A stretch of DNA of 64,000 bases from Phycisphaerae bacterium (GCA_016795065.1 JAEUIU010000021.1:62001-126000), one strand, 5' to 3'. Numbered from the stretch's first letter, positions 27,143-36,930 are shown. Numbers and translations are program-made. The notes: generated by a model not told the origin, from the letters alone.

Positions 27143-27880
27143 ATGCGCCTGCTTCTGGGCCTCGGAGCCCTCTCAATCATCTCGATCGTCGCCTCGGGTC
27201 TTCTCGCGGGCTGTAACTCCCCTACCCGCACCTCGCCTAACGCAGCGACCACCTACGTGCTAGTCACGCTGAAGCGAGGCGAGCGTGCGGCCGAGCGGAC
27301 GCAGGAGGAGCGAGTCACGATCCAGGAACAGCACCTCGCGAACATCCGCCGGTTGGCCCACGAGGGCACGCTCCTTGCCGCCGGACCCTACGGCAAGGAC
27401 AACCACGATCCGGCGTCCCGAGGCATCTTCATCTTCGGAGTCGCGACGCTCGATGAGGCGACACGACTCACCAACACCGACCCTGCGGTCATCGCCGGCG
27501 TTCTCGCGATGGATGGTGAGCTCCTGACGACCGGCGCGAATCTCCGCGCGGCGATCGCTGCCGAGCTTGCTCGTGAGGCGGATGAGAAGGCCAGGGGCAT
27601 TGAGCCGAAGATGGGCGAGCACATCCGGCCCTACGCGCTTGTTCGGACGTTGCGCCCCACCGATGCGCGACGAGCGATCGCCCACGCCGCGCCTCACTCG
27701 ATTCTCATCGACGGAACCACTGGCGACGACCGCGGCTTCCTGATCGTCGACGCCAAGGAAACCAAGTCCGTGCGCGAGTGGCTCGGCGAGACGTTCGCGA
27801 CGGACACCACCGTCGACGAGTGGTACGCGAGCGATCTCCTCATTCTCGCCCGCAACGGCATGTGGGAGGTTCACCCTTGA
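27143..27880 (+). CDS. YCII-domain lipoprotein
   Basis: A protein of 245 residues. The start at 27143 is preferred to the ATG at 27131 because GGAG lies seven bases before it. The N-terminus is a lipoprotein signal ending LLAGC (lipidated Cys about residue 24). The body resembles YciI-like proteins: TTYVLVTLKRGE, then NIRRLAHEGTLLAAGPYG and a FIFGVATLDEATRLTNTDPAV segment, the usual 'age-of-product / pay-attention-to-limit' layout. A second, weaker YciI-like half (PYALVRTLRP...) may be a duplication. YciI domains have no single known reaction. The stop overlaps the rmuC start, so the two are translationally coupled. Confidence 0.75.
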   Translation: MRLLLGLGALSIISIVASGLLAGCNSPTRTSPNAATTYVLVTLKRGERAAERTQEERVTIQEQHLANIRRLAHEGTLLAAGPYGKDNHDPASRGIFIFGVATLDEATRLTNTDPAVIAGVLAMDGELLTTGANLRAAIAAELAREADEKARGIEPKMGEHIRPYALVRTLRPTDARRAIAHAAPHSILIDGTTGDDRGFLIVDAKETKSVREWLGETFATDTTVDEWYASDLLILARNGMWEVHP

Positions 27881-29433
27881 TCGAGATGCTCGCCCTCCTC
27901 GCGGCGCTTCTGGCCGGCGCGTCGCTCGTCGTCGGCGTGCTGGTCCTCCGATCGCGTCAAGTCGCCGCCACGCCCGATGACCTCAAACAGGCGACGGACA
28001 TCCTCCGCGCCGAGACGCAACGTGTTGAGCAATCGGCCCGAACGGACGCTGCAGCCCAACGGCAGGAGCTCGCCCAACAGTTGGTTCAACTCGCCCAGCA
28101 GCAGCGGAGCGAGCTTGGACAGCAGCGAAGCGAACTCGACCAGCGTGTCGCCCAGCTCGAGCAGCGATTGGACAGCGCGTTCAACGGGCTCTCGAAGCGC
28201 GTCACCGAACATGTTCAGCAGCTCTTGACGACGACCGGTCAAGCGAACGCGACACAGGCAGCGTCGCTCGCCCAGCTCCAGACCGCCCTACGCGAACAGC
28301 TCGCTCTCACCCGCACTGAGATCACCGCGGCGGTCGCCGTCATGTCCAAAGAGGCGAGCGCGAGCCTCGGTCAGATCGCCGAGCGCGTCACGCAGCAACT
28401 CGCCACCCAGAATCGGGAATCAGGCGAGAGTATGGAGAAACTCCGGTCGACCGTTGAGGTGAAGCTGGCCAGCATTCAATCCGCCGCCGACGCAAAGCTC
28501 GAGCAAATGCGGATCACCGTTGACGAGAAGCTCTCCAGCACGCTCAACACGCGGCTTGGCGAGAGCTTCAAGCTGGTCAGCGACCGGCTCGAGGCGGTGC
28601 AGAACGGTTTCGGTGAGATGCGTTCGCTGGCCGGAAACGTCACCGACCTGCGGCGGCTGATGACCAACGTCAAGACCCGCGGCGTGTGGGGCGAGGTGCA
28701 ACTCTCGAACCTCCTCGACCAGCTCTTCACCGAGGCCCAATACGAGCGGAACTTCCGGCCGCGCCTGCGAAGCGCCGAGAGCGTCGAGTTCGCCCTCAAG
28801 TTGCCCGGACCGGACACCTCGTCCGGACCGGTCTACCTGCCGATCGACAGCAAGTTTCCGATCGAGGACTTCCAGCGGCTGGTCGAGGCGACCGAGGCGG
28901 GCGACGTCGAGGGTGCCAAGGCCGCATCCAAGGCCCTCGAGAACCGGATCTACGGCTGCGCCCGGGACATCCGCGACAAGTACATCAACGTGCCGACGAC
29001 CACGAACTTCGCGGTCCTCTTCCTGCCCACCGAAGCCCTGTACGCCGAGGTCGCGAAGATGCCGGGGCTGCTTGAGACGCTGGTCCGCGACTACCGGGTC
29101 GTCGCCCAAGGCCCAACCAACTTCTCGGCGTTCGCGATGTCCCTCCTGATGGGCTTCAGCACCTTGGCGATCCAGCGGCGGTCGGCGGACATTGCGAAAC
29201 TCCTCGGCGCCGTCAAGACCGACTTCGGCAAGTTCGGCGACCTGCTCGCCAAGGTCGAGTCGAAGCTCGATGACGCGAAGGACAACATCGGCAAGGCCCG
29301 CGAGCGTTCCGTCCAGATCGTGAAGAAGCTCGGCCGCGTCGAGGACCTTCCGCAGGAAGAGGCGAGGCTCCTTCTGCCCGACCCGTCGGGCGACCCCGAT
29401 GCGATTCCCGACGCGACGTCGGAGGCCACCTAA
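27877..29433 (+). CDS. rmuC: RmuC-family protein (DNA recombination/inversion limiting)
   Basis: A 518-residue protein: one N-terminal membrane helix (MLALLAALLAGASLVVGVLVL), a coiled coil rich in Gln, Glu and Arg (about 35-230), then the RmuC nuclease-like domain with TRGVWGEVQLSNLLDQ, YLPIDSKFPIEDFQRL, FAVLFLPTEALYAEV and LMGFSTLAIQRRS. RmuC limits recombination at short inverted repeats in E. coli. The start is taken as TTG at 27877, which overlaps the preceding TGA and has GGGAGG seven bases upstream; the ATG at 27886 is 16 bases from that site. Confidence 0.88.
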   Translation: MIEMLALLAALLAGASLVVGVLVLRSRQVAATPDDLKQATDILRAETQRVEQSARTDAAAQRQELAQQLVQLAQQQRSELGQQRSELDQRVAQLEQRLDSAFNGLSKRVTEHVQQLLTTTGQANATQAASLAQLQTALREQLALTRTEITAAVAVMSKEASASLGQIAERVTQQLATQNRESGESMEKLRSTVEVKLASIQSAADAKLEQMRITVDEKLSSTLNTRLGESFKLVSDRLEAVQNGFGEMRSLAGNVTDLRRLMTNVKTRGVWGEVQLSNLLDQLFTEAQYERNFRPRLRSAESVEFALKLPGPDTSSGPVYLPIDSKFPIEDFQRLVEATEAGDVEGAKAASKALENRIYGCARDIRDKYINVPTTTNFAVLFLPTEALYAEVAKMPGLLETLVRDYRVVAQGPTNFSAFAMSLLMGFSTLAIQRRSADIAKLLGAVKTDFGKFGDLLAKVESKLDDAKDNIGKARERSVQIVKKLGRVEDLPQEEARLLLPDPSGDPDAIPDATSEAT

Positions 29434-29439
29434 CCCGAG

Positions 29440-30141
29440 CTAACGATTCGTTCGACGGAAGATCATCAGGTTCTCCCAATACCAGTTGGCGACGAGTCCG
29501 CTCTCCCTCCAGGCTGCGGCCATGCGCGAGGCGGTCGCTGGATCATGGGCAAAGCCGCGAGCGGCGAACTTGGCGATCCAGTACTCGGCCGGCTGTTCGT
29601 TGACGTGATCGGAGCCACCTTGGCCCGGTCGGGCCGCGGTGAAAACGATGACCGGGGCGAAGGCGGCGAGCAGGTCGACGAATCGGTCAGCGACCCGCTC
29701 GGGCAGGTGCTCGGCGACCTCCATGCTGCTTGCGACGTCAAAGGTCCGCCGCTCACCCAGAGCGTCGTGCTCGAGGTCAAACTTCCGGACGTCGAGCTTT
29801 CGCGAGCGGCAGAATTCGATGCCGGCCTCCGAGTACTCGAGCCCGAAGACATCGCACCCGCGATCGCGCAGGGCGGCTAACAGCGCGCCCGTCCCGCAAC
29901 CGACATCGACCGCGGACCTCGGACCGAATTCGGTGACGATCGAGCTGGCCATGACGGCCGAGGACTTCACCGCGGGTCCTTCGACCGTGCGCTCGTAGTA
30001 CTCGCGGTCGTAAAGGGCGTCGTGCGGAAGGAGCTTCGACAGCCAGACCCGCTTGAACCACATCACCGGCCCCGAATGGCGGATCGCCTTCGGAACCCCT
30101 GCGCGGTAGATCCGCTTCACATTTCCGACGACGGAACCCAT
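29440..30141 (-). CDS. Class I SAM-dependent methyltransferase
   Basis: A 233-residue Methyltransf_23-like enzyme with motif I VDVGCGTGALLAALRDRG near residue 80, an acidic motif II end (FGLEYS), and EVAEHLPE as motif post-II. The N-terminal 70 residues are basic (VKRIYRAGVPKAIRH), perhaps membrane-associating. The H-V-N-E-Q-P-x-x-Y-W-I segment is common among enzymes of lipid or sugar methylation clusters. The substrate is unknown. It converges on rmuC with six bases between stops, and its last codons form a copy of the dispersed motif (29440-29450). Confidence 0.78.
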   Translation of the reverse strand: MGSVVGNVKRIYRAGVPKAIRHSGPVMWFKRVWLSKLLPHDALYDREYYERTVEGPAVKSSAVMASSIVTEFGPRSAVDVGCGTGALLAALRDRGCDVFGLEYSEAGIEFCRSRKLDVRKFDLEHDALGERRTFDVASSMEVAEHLPERVADRFVDLLAAFAPVIVFTAARPGQGGSDHVNEQPAEYWIAKFAARGFAHDPATASRMAAAWRESGLVANWYWENLMIFRRTNR

Positions 30142-30203
30142 GGGCTACTCCTGTTTCGCTGCCATCCTCGCGGTCGCCCAGGCCGAAAGCAAGGGCCGAG
30201 CCG

Positions 30204-31574
30204 TCAGTCGCGGATTTCCCGCGGAACGAGCCGTCGCCACACGAGGTACACCGGGTAGCCCGCAGCAAGCACGCCGATCCACATGAGGGTCGTTGCGGGG
30301 TCGCTGGCGACGGAAAGGACCGTCATCACCGCGCTCGCCGCAACGAACAGTCCGGGAACGATAGGGTAGCCAGGCACGCGAAAGGGCCTCGGCTGATGCG
30401 GACGCCGGACGCGAAGGAGAATCACCGCGAGGGCAGCCAGGCCATAGAAGATCCACATCGTGAAGACGAAGCTGTCCGCGAGGCTCGCGAAGTCACCCAA
30501 GACCACGACCGCCAGGCAGGAGAGGCTGAACTGCACCCAGAGGCTCACCGCGGGCGTCTCAAAGCGCGGATGGATCCGTCCAAGAAAGCCAAAGAGAAGG
30601 CCGTCGCGAGCCTGGGCGAAGGTGACCCGCGCACCGGTCATGACGCTTGCATGACTCGACCCCAACGTCGACACGATGATGATGAGCGTGACCGCCGCCG
30701 CACCCACCGGACCGACCAGTCGGTCGAGAAGGAGCGGGGCCACGGTCGAGGTCGCCCGCATATCGGCCAGCGAGATGTGCCAGAGATAGACCGCGTTCGC
30801 AAGGACGTACAGCCCGATGACCGCAAGCGTCCCGATGATGTAGATCCGCGGGAGCGATCGTTCGGGGTTCTTGACCTCGCCCGCGATCGCCCCGACGTCG
30901 CTCCAGCCGTCGTAGGTCCACATGATCGCGGCCATCACCGGCACGATCGCCGCAAGCAGGGAGACCGGCGGGTCGGTCGGCGCGAAGCCTCCCTCCGGCC
31001 GGACCCCGCCGATAGCCGTGACCACTCCTAACACGATGATCACCAGAAGCGCCGCGAACTTGAGCGTCGTCAACACGATGGCGAACCGGGCGCTCCCCCG
31101 GACACCGAGCACGTTGATCATCGTCAGGGCGAAGAGGGCCCCGCAGGTCAGCGCCTGGGTGTTCCAATCGAGCCCGGTGAGCGAGTTGAAATGCTCGGCG
31201 AAGATGATCGCGATGCCCCCTGCCGCCGAGGGTTTCGTGATCAGCATGTAGGTCCAGCCGAAGACGAAGGCGGTGGGCGACCCGTACCCTTCCTTCAAGA
31301 AGACGTAGATGCCGCCGCTTCGGGGCATCATCGTGGCGAGTTCGGCGAAGGTGAGCGCACCACAGAGGGCGATTCCGCCCGCCAGCAGCCAGAAGGCGAG
31401 GATGAGCCACGGATCGCCGAGGTTCTGGGCCACGGTCGTCGGCGTTCGGAAGATCCCGCTGCCGATGACCACGCCGATCATGACGGCGATCGCACCCCAG
31501 AAGCCGATCCGGCGTGGCAAGTCCATCTGCTGTTGCCGGACGGCCTGGCGTTCGATCGGATCGATCTCGGTCAT
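30204..31574 (-). CDS. APC-family amino acid permease
   Basis: A 456-residue membrane protein with about 12 predicted helices. The first helix carries the unwound substrate motif GVVIGSGIFRTP, typical of APC transporters of the LAT/YfnA type. The second carries FAELATMMPRSGGIYVFLKEGYG, the family signature. It probably exchanges or imports amino acids with protons or sodium. It may supply the tryptophanase and other amino-acid pathways. Start at 31574, divergent from the zinc-ribbon membrane protein 52 bases away. Confidence 0.88.
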   Translation of the reverse strand: MTEIDPIERQAVRQQQMDLPRRIGFWGAIAVMIGVVIGSGIFRTPTTVAQNLGDPWLILAFWLLAGGIALCGALTFAELATMMPRSGGIYVFLKEGYGSPTAFVFGWTYMLITKPSAAGGIAIIFAEHFNSLTGLDWNTQALTCGALFALTMINVLGVRGSARFAIVLTTLKFAALLVIIVLGVVTAIGGVRPEGGFAPTDPPVSLLAAIVPVMAAIMWTYDGWSDVGAIAGEVKNPERSLPRIYIIGTLAVIGLYVLANAVYLWHISLADMRATSTVAPLLLDRLVGPVGAAAVTLIIIVSTLGSSHASVMTGARVTFAQARDGLLFGFLGRIHPRFETPAVSLWVQFSLSCLAVVVLGDFASLADSFVFTMWIFYGLAALAVILLRVRRPHQPRPFRVPGYPIVPGLFVAASAVMTVLSVASDPATTLMWIGVLAAGYPVYLVWRRLVPREIRD

Positions 31575-31626
31575 CCGGTCACCATACCCGGCGCAAGCGA
31601 CGAGTGTCGGCGGGTAGCATTCGGCC

Positions 31627-32460
31627 ATGCCGCTGACCGAGCCGCGCCAGGTAGGAGATCAAGGGGCGGTGAGCCCTCGCGTTGAGGAGGCGATCCCCTG
31701 CGCCGAATGTGCGTACAACCTCATCGGCCAGCCCCAAACCGGACGCTGCCCCGAGTGCGGCTACTTGGTCGACGAGTCGATTCGCGCTGGGGGCTTCTGG
31801 ACGCAGCAGCGCGTCCGGATGCTGCGCATCTCCTGCTGGCTCTTCGCCCTGAGCGTGCCTGCCTGGTCGGTCGCCGCGGGCATCTCGCGCGTCGCTTCAC
31901 CTTCCCCTCTCCTGCGCGGAATTGTCGCGACGCTGGCCGTCATACATGTCGGGGCGCTCCTTGGAGCTGCGTACCTTGGCCTCGGGGCGAGCTCACGACT
32001 TTCTCGCCAGTCCCGGATCATCCTCTTGGTCTGTGTGGGAGTAGCCGTGGTCGCGGTCATGACCACGCCGCTTCTCGTCGTCGCCGGCTTGATCGCCCGC
32101 GCCTCCTCCTCCATGACCGCGGTTCTCGTGGCGGCGAACATCGAGCGGCTGGCCCTCCTCCTCATGAGCGCATGGTGGATCACCTCCGGAACCAAGAGCC
32201 TTCGACCCATGTGGAGCGGGACGGTCCTTTCGCAGCGACTCGCGATGGCGGTCCTCATCGCTGGCTGGTGCCCGCTCGCGATGTCGCTTCTGTTCGGCGC
32301 GGCCAACAGCCCCACCATGAATCCTGCGTTACAGGCCCTGGGCAATGTCGCGGTCACTGCCGAGGCCATTGCCACCCTGCTCTTTGCGTCACTCGGGCTC
32401 GCCGTCAGCTCCTCACTCGGCCGCACGCCCCACCGCGTTTCCTACGCCAGTGAAGGGTGA
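31627..32460 (+). CDS. Membrane protein with N-terminal zinc ribbon
   Basis: A protein of 277 residues. Two CxxC pairs (CAEC at about 25-28 and CPEC at about 41-44, in the context YNLIGQPQTGRCPECGY) form a zinc ribbon of a type very common in Planctomycetes membrane proteins. About six hydrophobic segments follow (for example WLFALSVPAWSVAAG, IILLVCVGVAVVAVM). No enzyme motif is seen. Function unknown. A hairpin at 32463-32484 directly after the stop may end transcription before the tRNA gene. Confidence 0.72.
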   Translation: MPLTEPRQVGDQGAVSPRVEEAIPCAECAYNLIGQPQTGRCPECGYLVDESIRAGGFWTQQRVRMLRISCWLFALSVPAWSVAAGISRVASPSPLLRGIVATLAVIHVGALLGAAYLGLGASSRLSRQSRIILLVCVGVAVVAVMTTPLLVVAGLIARASSSMTAVLVAANIERLALLLMSAWWITSGTKSLRPMWSGTVLSQRLAMAVLIAGWCPLAMSLLFGAANSPTMNPALQALGNVAVTAEAIATLLFASLGLAVSSSLGRTPHRVSYASEG

Positions 32461-32462
32461 CG

Positions 32463-32484
32463 CGGGAGGATCGCCACCCTCCCG
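32463..32484 (+). terminator. Hairpin after the zinc-ribbon gene
   Basis: CGGGAGG and CCTCCCG form a seven-pair stem with an eight-base loop immediately after the stop codon. No T-run follows, so it may be a weak terminator or a processing structure upstream of the tRNA. Confidence 0.45.
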
Positions 32485-32509
32485 GACATCGGGTATCCTG
32501 CCCCGACCT

Positions 32510-32583
32510 GCACCTGTAGCTCAGCGGATCAGAGCATCGGTCTTCGGAACCGAGGGTCGGGGGTTCGAATCCCTCCAGGTGCG
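32510..32583 (+). tRNA. tRNA-Arg (anticodon TCG)
   Basis: The acceptor stem GCACCTG pairs with CAGGTGC. The D arm is TAGCTCAGCGGATCAGAGC, the anticodon stem TCGGT/ACCGA encloses CTTCGGA (anticodon TCG, reading CGN arginine codons), and the T arm contains GGTTCGAATCC. The discriminator base is G and no CCA is encoded. A possible -10 box TATCCT lies at 32494-32499. Confidence 0.93.
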
Positions 32584-32730
32584 TTTCGGCGGGCTGGCCG
32601 ATAGGCCAGCGACGGGGAGAATTCAGGAATTCGTGGCGACCCGAGACGGCAAACGGTGCGGTATGGCTGTCGCCACCGCTCGAGGGTCGAGCGATGGTGC
32701 GACAACCGTTTCTCGACCCAGAGTTCCGCC

Positions 32731-33816
32731 ATGCCGCTTCCAGCCCACTCCACCGTTGCGTCGTTCCTGATGGGAACGGCCGCCGCCGCCATCCAGCCTT
32801 GCCTTCATGCCGAGGTGATGCAGGTGTACTGGACGGTTCCGATGGGCCATTCCATTCTCCGCGTCAATGCCGACGGCACAGGTGTGGGCACCATCCAGAT
32901 CTCGCCAACAGGCGATCCGACGGCGGTGGCGTTCGACGAGGCGAACGGTTCGATGTACTGGCTCGCCGCGAACATCAACGGCCTCGATCGCATCTACATG
33001 GCGTCCATCGATGGCGGGAGTATCGCCAGTGTGACGACGATCGCCACGGCCCTTCACGGCCTCGGATCGGACATCGAGCTCGACCTCGACGCGGGCAAGA
33101 TCTACTGGTGCGTCTGGAGCGGACAATCTCCCGCCGGCGGCGCGATCTACCGCTGCAATCTGGACGGCAGCGGCGAAGAGACCATCGTCACCGGCCTCGA
33201 CCGACCCACCCGCATGGTCCTCGATCCTGCGAACGACACCGTCTACTGGACCGACTCGGGCAACTGGCTCATCCAAAGGGCGAGCACGCTCGGCACCAAT
33301 CTGGGCGTGACGACGATCATCGGCAATCCTGTCTCGCCAGAGGGACTGGCCATCGACTTCACCACCCAATTCGTCTACTGGACCGAGTTCAACACCGGCT
33401 CCATCAAGCGGGCGTCGCTAGGCGGCAACGGCGTCGATATCGAAGTCCTGGTCAGCGAGTCGGACGGTGCGGGACCACCCCGTGACCTTGGCGTCGACTT
33501 CGAAGCGGGAGCGATGTACTGGACCGACCCCGTGCACTCGAAGATCCGCACCTCGAACATCGCGGGTGGTTCGATCAGTTCGCTGGCGAGCCCGGCAAGC
33601 CTTTGCGTCGGCATCGCCCTCCGCTTTGCCCCGCAGCCCCCGGCCTGCGACGCCGATTTCGACCGAAGCGGCGAGGTGGATGGCGCGGACCTCGCCCTCC
33701 TCTTGGGCAGCTGGGGCGTGCGCGGCGCAAGCGCGTGGGATCTCACCGGCGACGGAATGGTCGACGCGGCCGATCTGGCCTCGCTGCTCGGCGCGTGGGG
33801 CGGGTGCACCGGGTAA
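32731..33816 (+). CDS. Secreted YWTD beta-propeller protein with dockerin-like tail
   Basis: A 361-residue protein with a signal peptide (about residues 1-27). The central part holds LDL-receptor class B-type repeats: MYWLAANINGLDRIY, KIYWCVWSG, TVYWTDSGNWLIQRA, FVYWTEFNTGSIKRAS and MYWTDPVHSKIRTS, spaced about 45 residues apart, as expected for a six-bladed propeller. The tail has two dockerin-like repeats (DFDRSGEVDGADL, DLTGDGMVDAADL), each ending LLG.WG. It may bind an extracellular ligand or surface partner. It converges on the kinase gene with 20 bases between stops. Confidence 0.82.
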   Translation: MPLPAHSTVASFLMGTAAAAIQPCLHAEVMQVYWTVPMGHSILRVNADGTGVGTIQISPTGDPTAVAFDEANGSMYWLAANINGLDRIYMASIDGGSIASVTTIATALHGLGSDIELDLDAGKIYWCVWSGQSPAGGAIYRCNLDGSGEETIVTGLDRPTRMVLDPANDTVYWTDSGNWLIQRASTLGTNLGVTTIIGNPVSPEGLAIDFTTQFVYWTEFNTGSIKRASLGGNGVDIEVLVSESDGAGPPRDLGVDFEAGAMYWTDPVHSKIRTSNIAGGSISSLASPASLCVGIALRFAPQPPACDADFDRSGEVDGADLALLLGSWGVRGASAWDLTGDGMVDAADLASLLGAWGGCTG

Positions 33817-33836
33817 GGACACACGGAGGGCAGGCG

Positions 33837-36347
33837 TTACGGATTGCCCTTGAGTGCCTCAAGACGGGAACGGCGCTTGCGGACATCCAAGTCTGGATGT
33901 GCCTGGAGGAGATCGTGCACGGCTTGGACGGTGCCGCCCGCCTCGGCCCCCCTTCCGGCAGCGACCAAGGCTTCGGCCTGACCGAGCATCGCGTCCACCG
34001 TGCGCTCGTGCCCGGCTCCAAAGGTCCGTCCGCAGCGTGCGACAAGTTCCGCAAAGTGACCGGCGGCGGCGTCAAAGCGCTTCGCCCGCAGCTCGGCAAG
34101 CGCCTCCCGTTCGGCGATGCCAAGCGTCACCCGATGCTCCCGCCCGGAGATCACCTCGTGAATCGCGCGGGCCGCGGCGAAGCGCTCGATCGCCTCGTCA
34201 TGGCGATTCGCATCGACAAGCAGGAGCCCCCAGTTGTTCTCGGCGACCGCCGTGTCGCGGGATTGGGGACCGAGCGTCGCAGCAAGCCCGTCGCGGGCCG
34301 ACCGGAACCTCGCATCCGCCTCGTCGAGTCGTCCGAGATCGTGAAGCGACTGGGCCACGGCGTTCTCGGCGATGGCGGTCATCGCATGGTTCGCTCCATG
34401 CACCCGCCTCCAGCCCTCGAACGCCTCGACCCGCAGGGCATGGGCGACATCAAAGCGCCGGTCGCGCCGCAACAGGCCTGCGAGGTTTCCAAGCGTCACC
34501 AGCGCGGAGTCATGGTCGACACCGAGCGCGGCCTGCTGGGCGTCGAGGACGGCCCGGAGCTCCCGTTCGGCGCCGGCCCGATCGCCCCTGCCCTCCAGGA
34601 GAACCGCAAGGTTGTTGCGCACCACAAGCGTCTTTGCGGCGCTGGGCCCGAGCAGCCGCGAGCGCCCCTCGAGGGCACGTTGATAGAGCGGTTCCGCCTC
34701 ATCGGGGCGATTGAGCTGAGCGAGCGACTGGCCGAGGGCGTTGACGCTGTCCAACGTCGCTTCGGAGTCGGGGCCGAGTTCGGCCTCACGCAGCCGCAGC
34801 GCCTCACCGTATTCGACCGAAGCCTCGGGATAGTGCCGCAGGTTGTAGTAGATCGTGCCCACCTCGTTGTGCACCGCGGCGCGCTCGATCGGGCGCTCCG
34901 CAAACGACTTGGCGATCTGCTTCGCCGCGTCGCCCACAAGGGTCGGAATGTCGACGGCCGTACCCCGATTGGGATCGATCGACGAGAGCATGCCGACGAG
35001 GAATTCCGAAACCGCCGCCGATGCCCGCGCCGCGGCGGCCTCGCGGCGGGCCGATGCGCGGGCCTTCTCGGCCTCCCTAGCGTAGAGAACGACGCCCGTC
35101 GCCAGCGCTGTGGTCACGGCGAGCACAGCGGCGACGAGGCCGCGATGGCGGCGCAGGAACTTCCGAAGGCGGTACCCGGCGCTCGGCGGCCGTGCGTCGA
35201 TCGCATCGCCTGCCAGCCAGCGCCGCAGGTCGAGGGCGAGGTCGCGGGCGGACGCATACCGGTTCGCCGGATCACGGGCGATCGCCCTCATGACGATGCA
35301 CTCCAGGTCACGCCCGACACGCGGCGCGACGCGCCGAAGCGAGAGCGCCTCATGATGTTCCATGGCCAGAAGTTGGGCCCTGAACTGGGTCACCATCGAG
35401 CCGCTCGGCGCGTCGAAGGGAAGCCGGCCACTAAGAAGTTCGTAGGCCATCACGCCGAGCGAGTAGACATCCGTGCGCGTGTCGACCGCGTCCGCGCCCG
35501 AAGCGAGCTGCTCGGGACTCATGTATCGAATCGTCCCCAGCATCACGCCCGGGGCGGTGGGCTCATACGCTCGCCCCTCGTCGGACTCGAGAAGCCGGGC
35601 GATGCCGAAGTCGAGGACATGCGGCACGCGGGCGGCATCCACCAGCACGTTCGACGGCTTCAGATCGCGATGGATGACGCCCCGGTCATGGGCGTGCTGC
35701 ACCGCATCGGCGACGTCGGCGATGAGCCGTGCCCGATCGCGATCGCTCCACTCGCCCCGACTCGCCGCTTCGGTGAGCGACTCCCCCTCGACCAGATCCA
35801 TCGCCAGATAGGCGACATCCCGACCTTCGACCGACGCCCGACCGGCGTCGAAGACCTTGGCGATGTTGGGATGCCGCAGGCGGGAGAGCGCTTGGGCCTC
35901 CCGGGAGAGCCGCGAAGCGAGCTCGGGCGAGGCAAGTCCGCCGCGCACGACCTTGAGCGCCACGCGCCGCAAGGGCTCGGACTGCTCCGCCTCGAAGACA
36001 GTCCCCATTCCTCCGGTAGCAATGCGCCGCAGCACCCGATAGCGTCCGACGGTGCGGCCGACGAACCGATCGTCGTCGCTCTCGGGCACGTCAGGCCCCA
36101 TCGCGGGGAGCGCCCCATCCAAGGGCGAGTCCAGGAATCCTGTCGGGTCGCGATCCAGCCGCTCGTGCGCACCTAACAGTCTGTTCACTTCAGCGACGAT
36201 CGCGAGGTCATCGGGGGAAGCGGAACGCAGGAACGCTGCCCGCTCCGACGGCGGACGCTCCAGGGCATCGCCGAACAGTTCAGTGATCCGGTCCCAGCGC
36301 GTGGCCGAAGCGCTCCGACCATCGCTGGCGCCGGAACCTTCACTCAT
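33837..36347 (-). CDS. Serine/threonine protein kinase with TPR-rich C-terminal half
   Basis: An 836-residue Hanks-type kinase: glycine loop IATGGMGTVFEAE (110-121), catalytic Lys in VALKVV (Lys132), HRDLKPSN (226-233), DFGIARL (246-252) and GTIRYMSPEQL. A membrane segment (GLVAAVLAVTTALATGVVLYA) at about 395-415 separates the cytoplasmic kinase from a run of tetratricopeptide repeats of the A-x-x-x-Y-x-x-A-L-x-(I/L)-x-x-x-x-x-G type (TPR_12-like). The ATG at 36347 overlaps the end of the sigma-factor gene by eight bases, so both are made together. Such pairs are typical of Planctomycetes; the kinase may control the sigma factor. Confidence 0.9.
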   Translation of the reverse strand: MSEGSGASDGRSASATRWDRITELFGDALERPPSERAAFLRSASPDDLAIVAEVNRLLGAHERLDRDPTGFLDSPLDGALPAMGPDVPESDDDRFVGRTVGRYRVLRRIATGGMGTVFEAEQSEPLRRVALKVVRGGLASPELASRLSREAQALSRLRHPNIAKVFDAGRASVEGRDVAYLAMDLVEGESLTEAASRGEWSDRDRARLIADVADAVQHAHDRGVIHRDLKPSNVLVDAARVPHVLDFGIARLLESDEGRAYEPTAPGVMLGTIRYMSPEQLASGADAVDTRTDVYSLGVMAYELLSGRLPFDAPSGSMVTQFRAQLLAMEHHEALSLRRVAPRVGRDLECIVMRAIARDPANRYASARDLALDLRRWLAGDAIDARPPSAGYRLRKFLRRHRGLVAAVLAVTTALATGVVLYAREAEKARASARREAAAARASAAVSEFLVGMLSSIDPNRGTAVDIPTLVGDAAKQIAKSFAERPIERAAVHNEVGTIYYNLRHYPEASVEYGEALRLREAELGPDSEATLDSVNALGQSLAQLNRPDEAEPLYQRALEGRSRLLGPSAAKTLVVRNNLAVLLEGRGDRAGAERELRAVLDAQQAALGVDHDSALVTLGNLAGLLRRDRRFDVAHALRVEAFEGWRRVHGANHAMTAIAENAVAQSLHDLGRLDEADARFRSARDGLAATLGPQSRDTAVAENNWGLLLVDANRHDEAIERFAAARAIHEVISGREHRVTLGIAEREALAELRAKRFDAAAGHFAELVARCGRTFGAGHERTVDAMLGQAEALVAAGRGAEAGGTVQAVHDLLQAHPDLDVRKRRSRLEALKGNP

Positions 36348-36930
36348 CGGCACCTAGCCTCTCGATCTCCCCCTTGAGCCACGCCCGCGCCATCGCCCAA
36401 TCGCGTTCGACGCTCCGCTCGGAGCGGCCGGTCAGCTCAGCGACCTGGGCGGTGCTGCATCCGGCAAAGAATCGCAGTTCGACGACGCGGGCCTGCCGCT
36501 CACTGAGCGAGCGCAATCGCTCCAAGGCCGCGTCCAGGGCGAGCAGCTCGTTGCCGCCGCGCTCAAACTCGCTCACCAGTTGGGCAGCGACCGCGTCGAG
36601 CGACTCGCGAGATCGATCCCCTCCGCGCTTCAGCCGCTCCCGGTCGCGGGCGTGGTTGACGAGTATCCGCCGCATCGCCATGGCCGCCACCGCGAAGAAG
36701 TGCCCCCGGTCGCGCCAGTCAGCGTCCCGTTGGCCTACGAGCTTGAGGTAGGCCTCATGTACGAGGGCCGTCGGAGGAAGCGTGTGACCCGCATCCTCAC
36801 GCCGAAGGTACCGCCCGGCCAAGGCCCGAAGCTCGTCATAGACCAGCGGTAGCAATCGCTCGGCAGCCGAGGCATCGCCCTCGGCTGCCGCGCTGAGCAT
36901 GCGAGTCACGTCGCTGGTCGGGTCGGGCAC
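36340..36930 (-). CDS. ECF-like RNA polymerase sigma factor (Sig-70_X6 type)
   Basis: A 196-residue sigma factor. Region 2 includes LPLVYDELRALAGRYLRRED, ALVHEAYLKLVG and GHFFAVAAMAMRRILVNHAR; region 4 includes LRSLSERQARVVELRFFAGC and the helix-turn-helix TAQVAELTGRSERSVERDW. The set matches the subfamily usually coded beside kinases in Planctomycetes. The start is the GTG at 36930, five bases after GGAGG; the ATG further upstream (36972) lacks a site. A six-pair hairpin (GTGCCG/CGGCAC, 36941-36957) lies directly upstream of the ribosome site. Confidence 0.88.
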   Translation of the reverse strand: MPDPTSDVTRMLSAAAEGDASAAERLLPLVYDELRALAGRYLRREDAGHTLPPTALVHEAYLKLVGQRDADWRDRGHFFAVAAMAMRRILVNHARDRERLKRGGDRSRESLDAVAAQLVSEFERGGNELLALDAALERLRSLSERQARVVELRFFAGCSTAQVAELTGRSERSVERDWAMARAWLKGEIERLGADE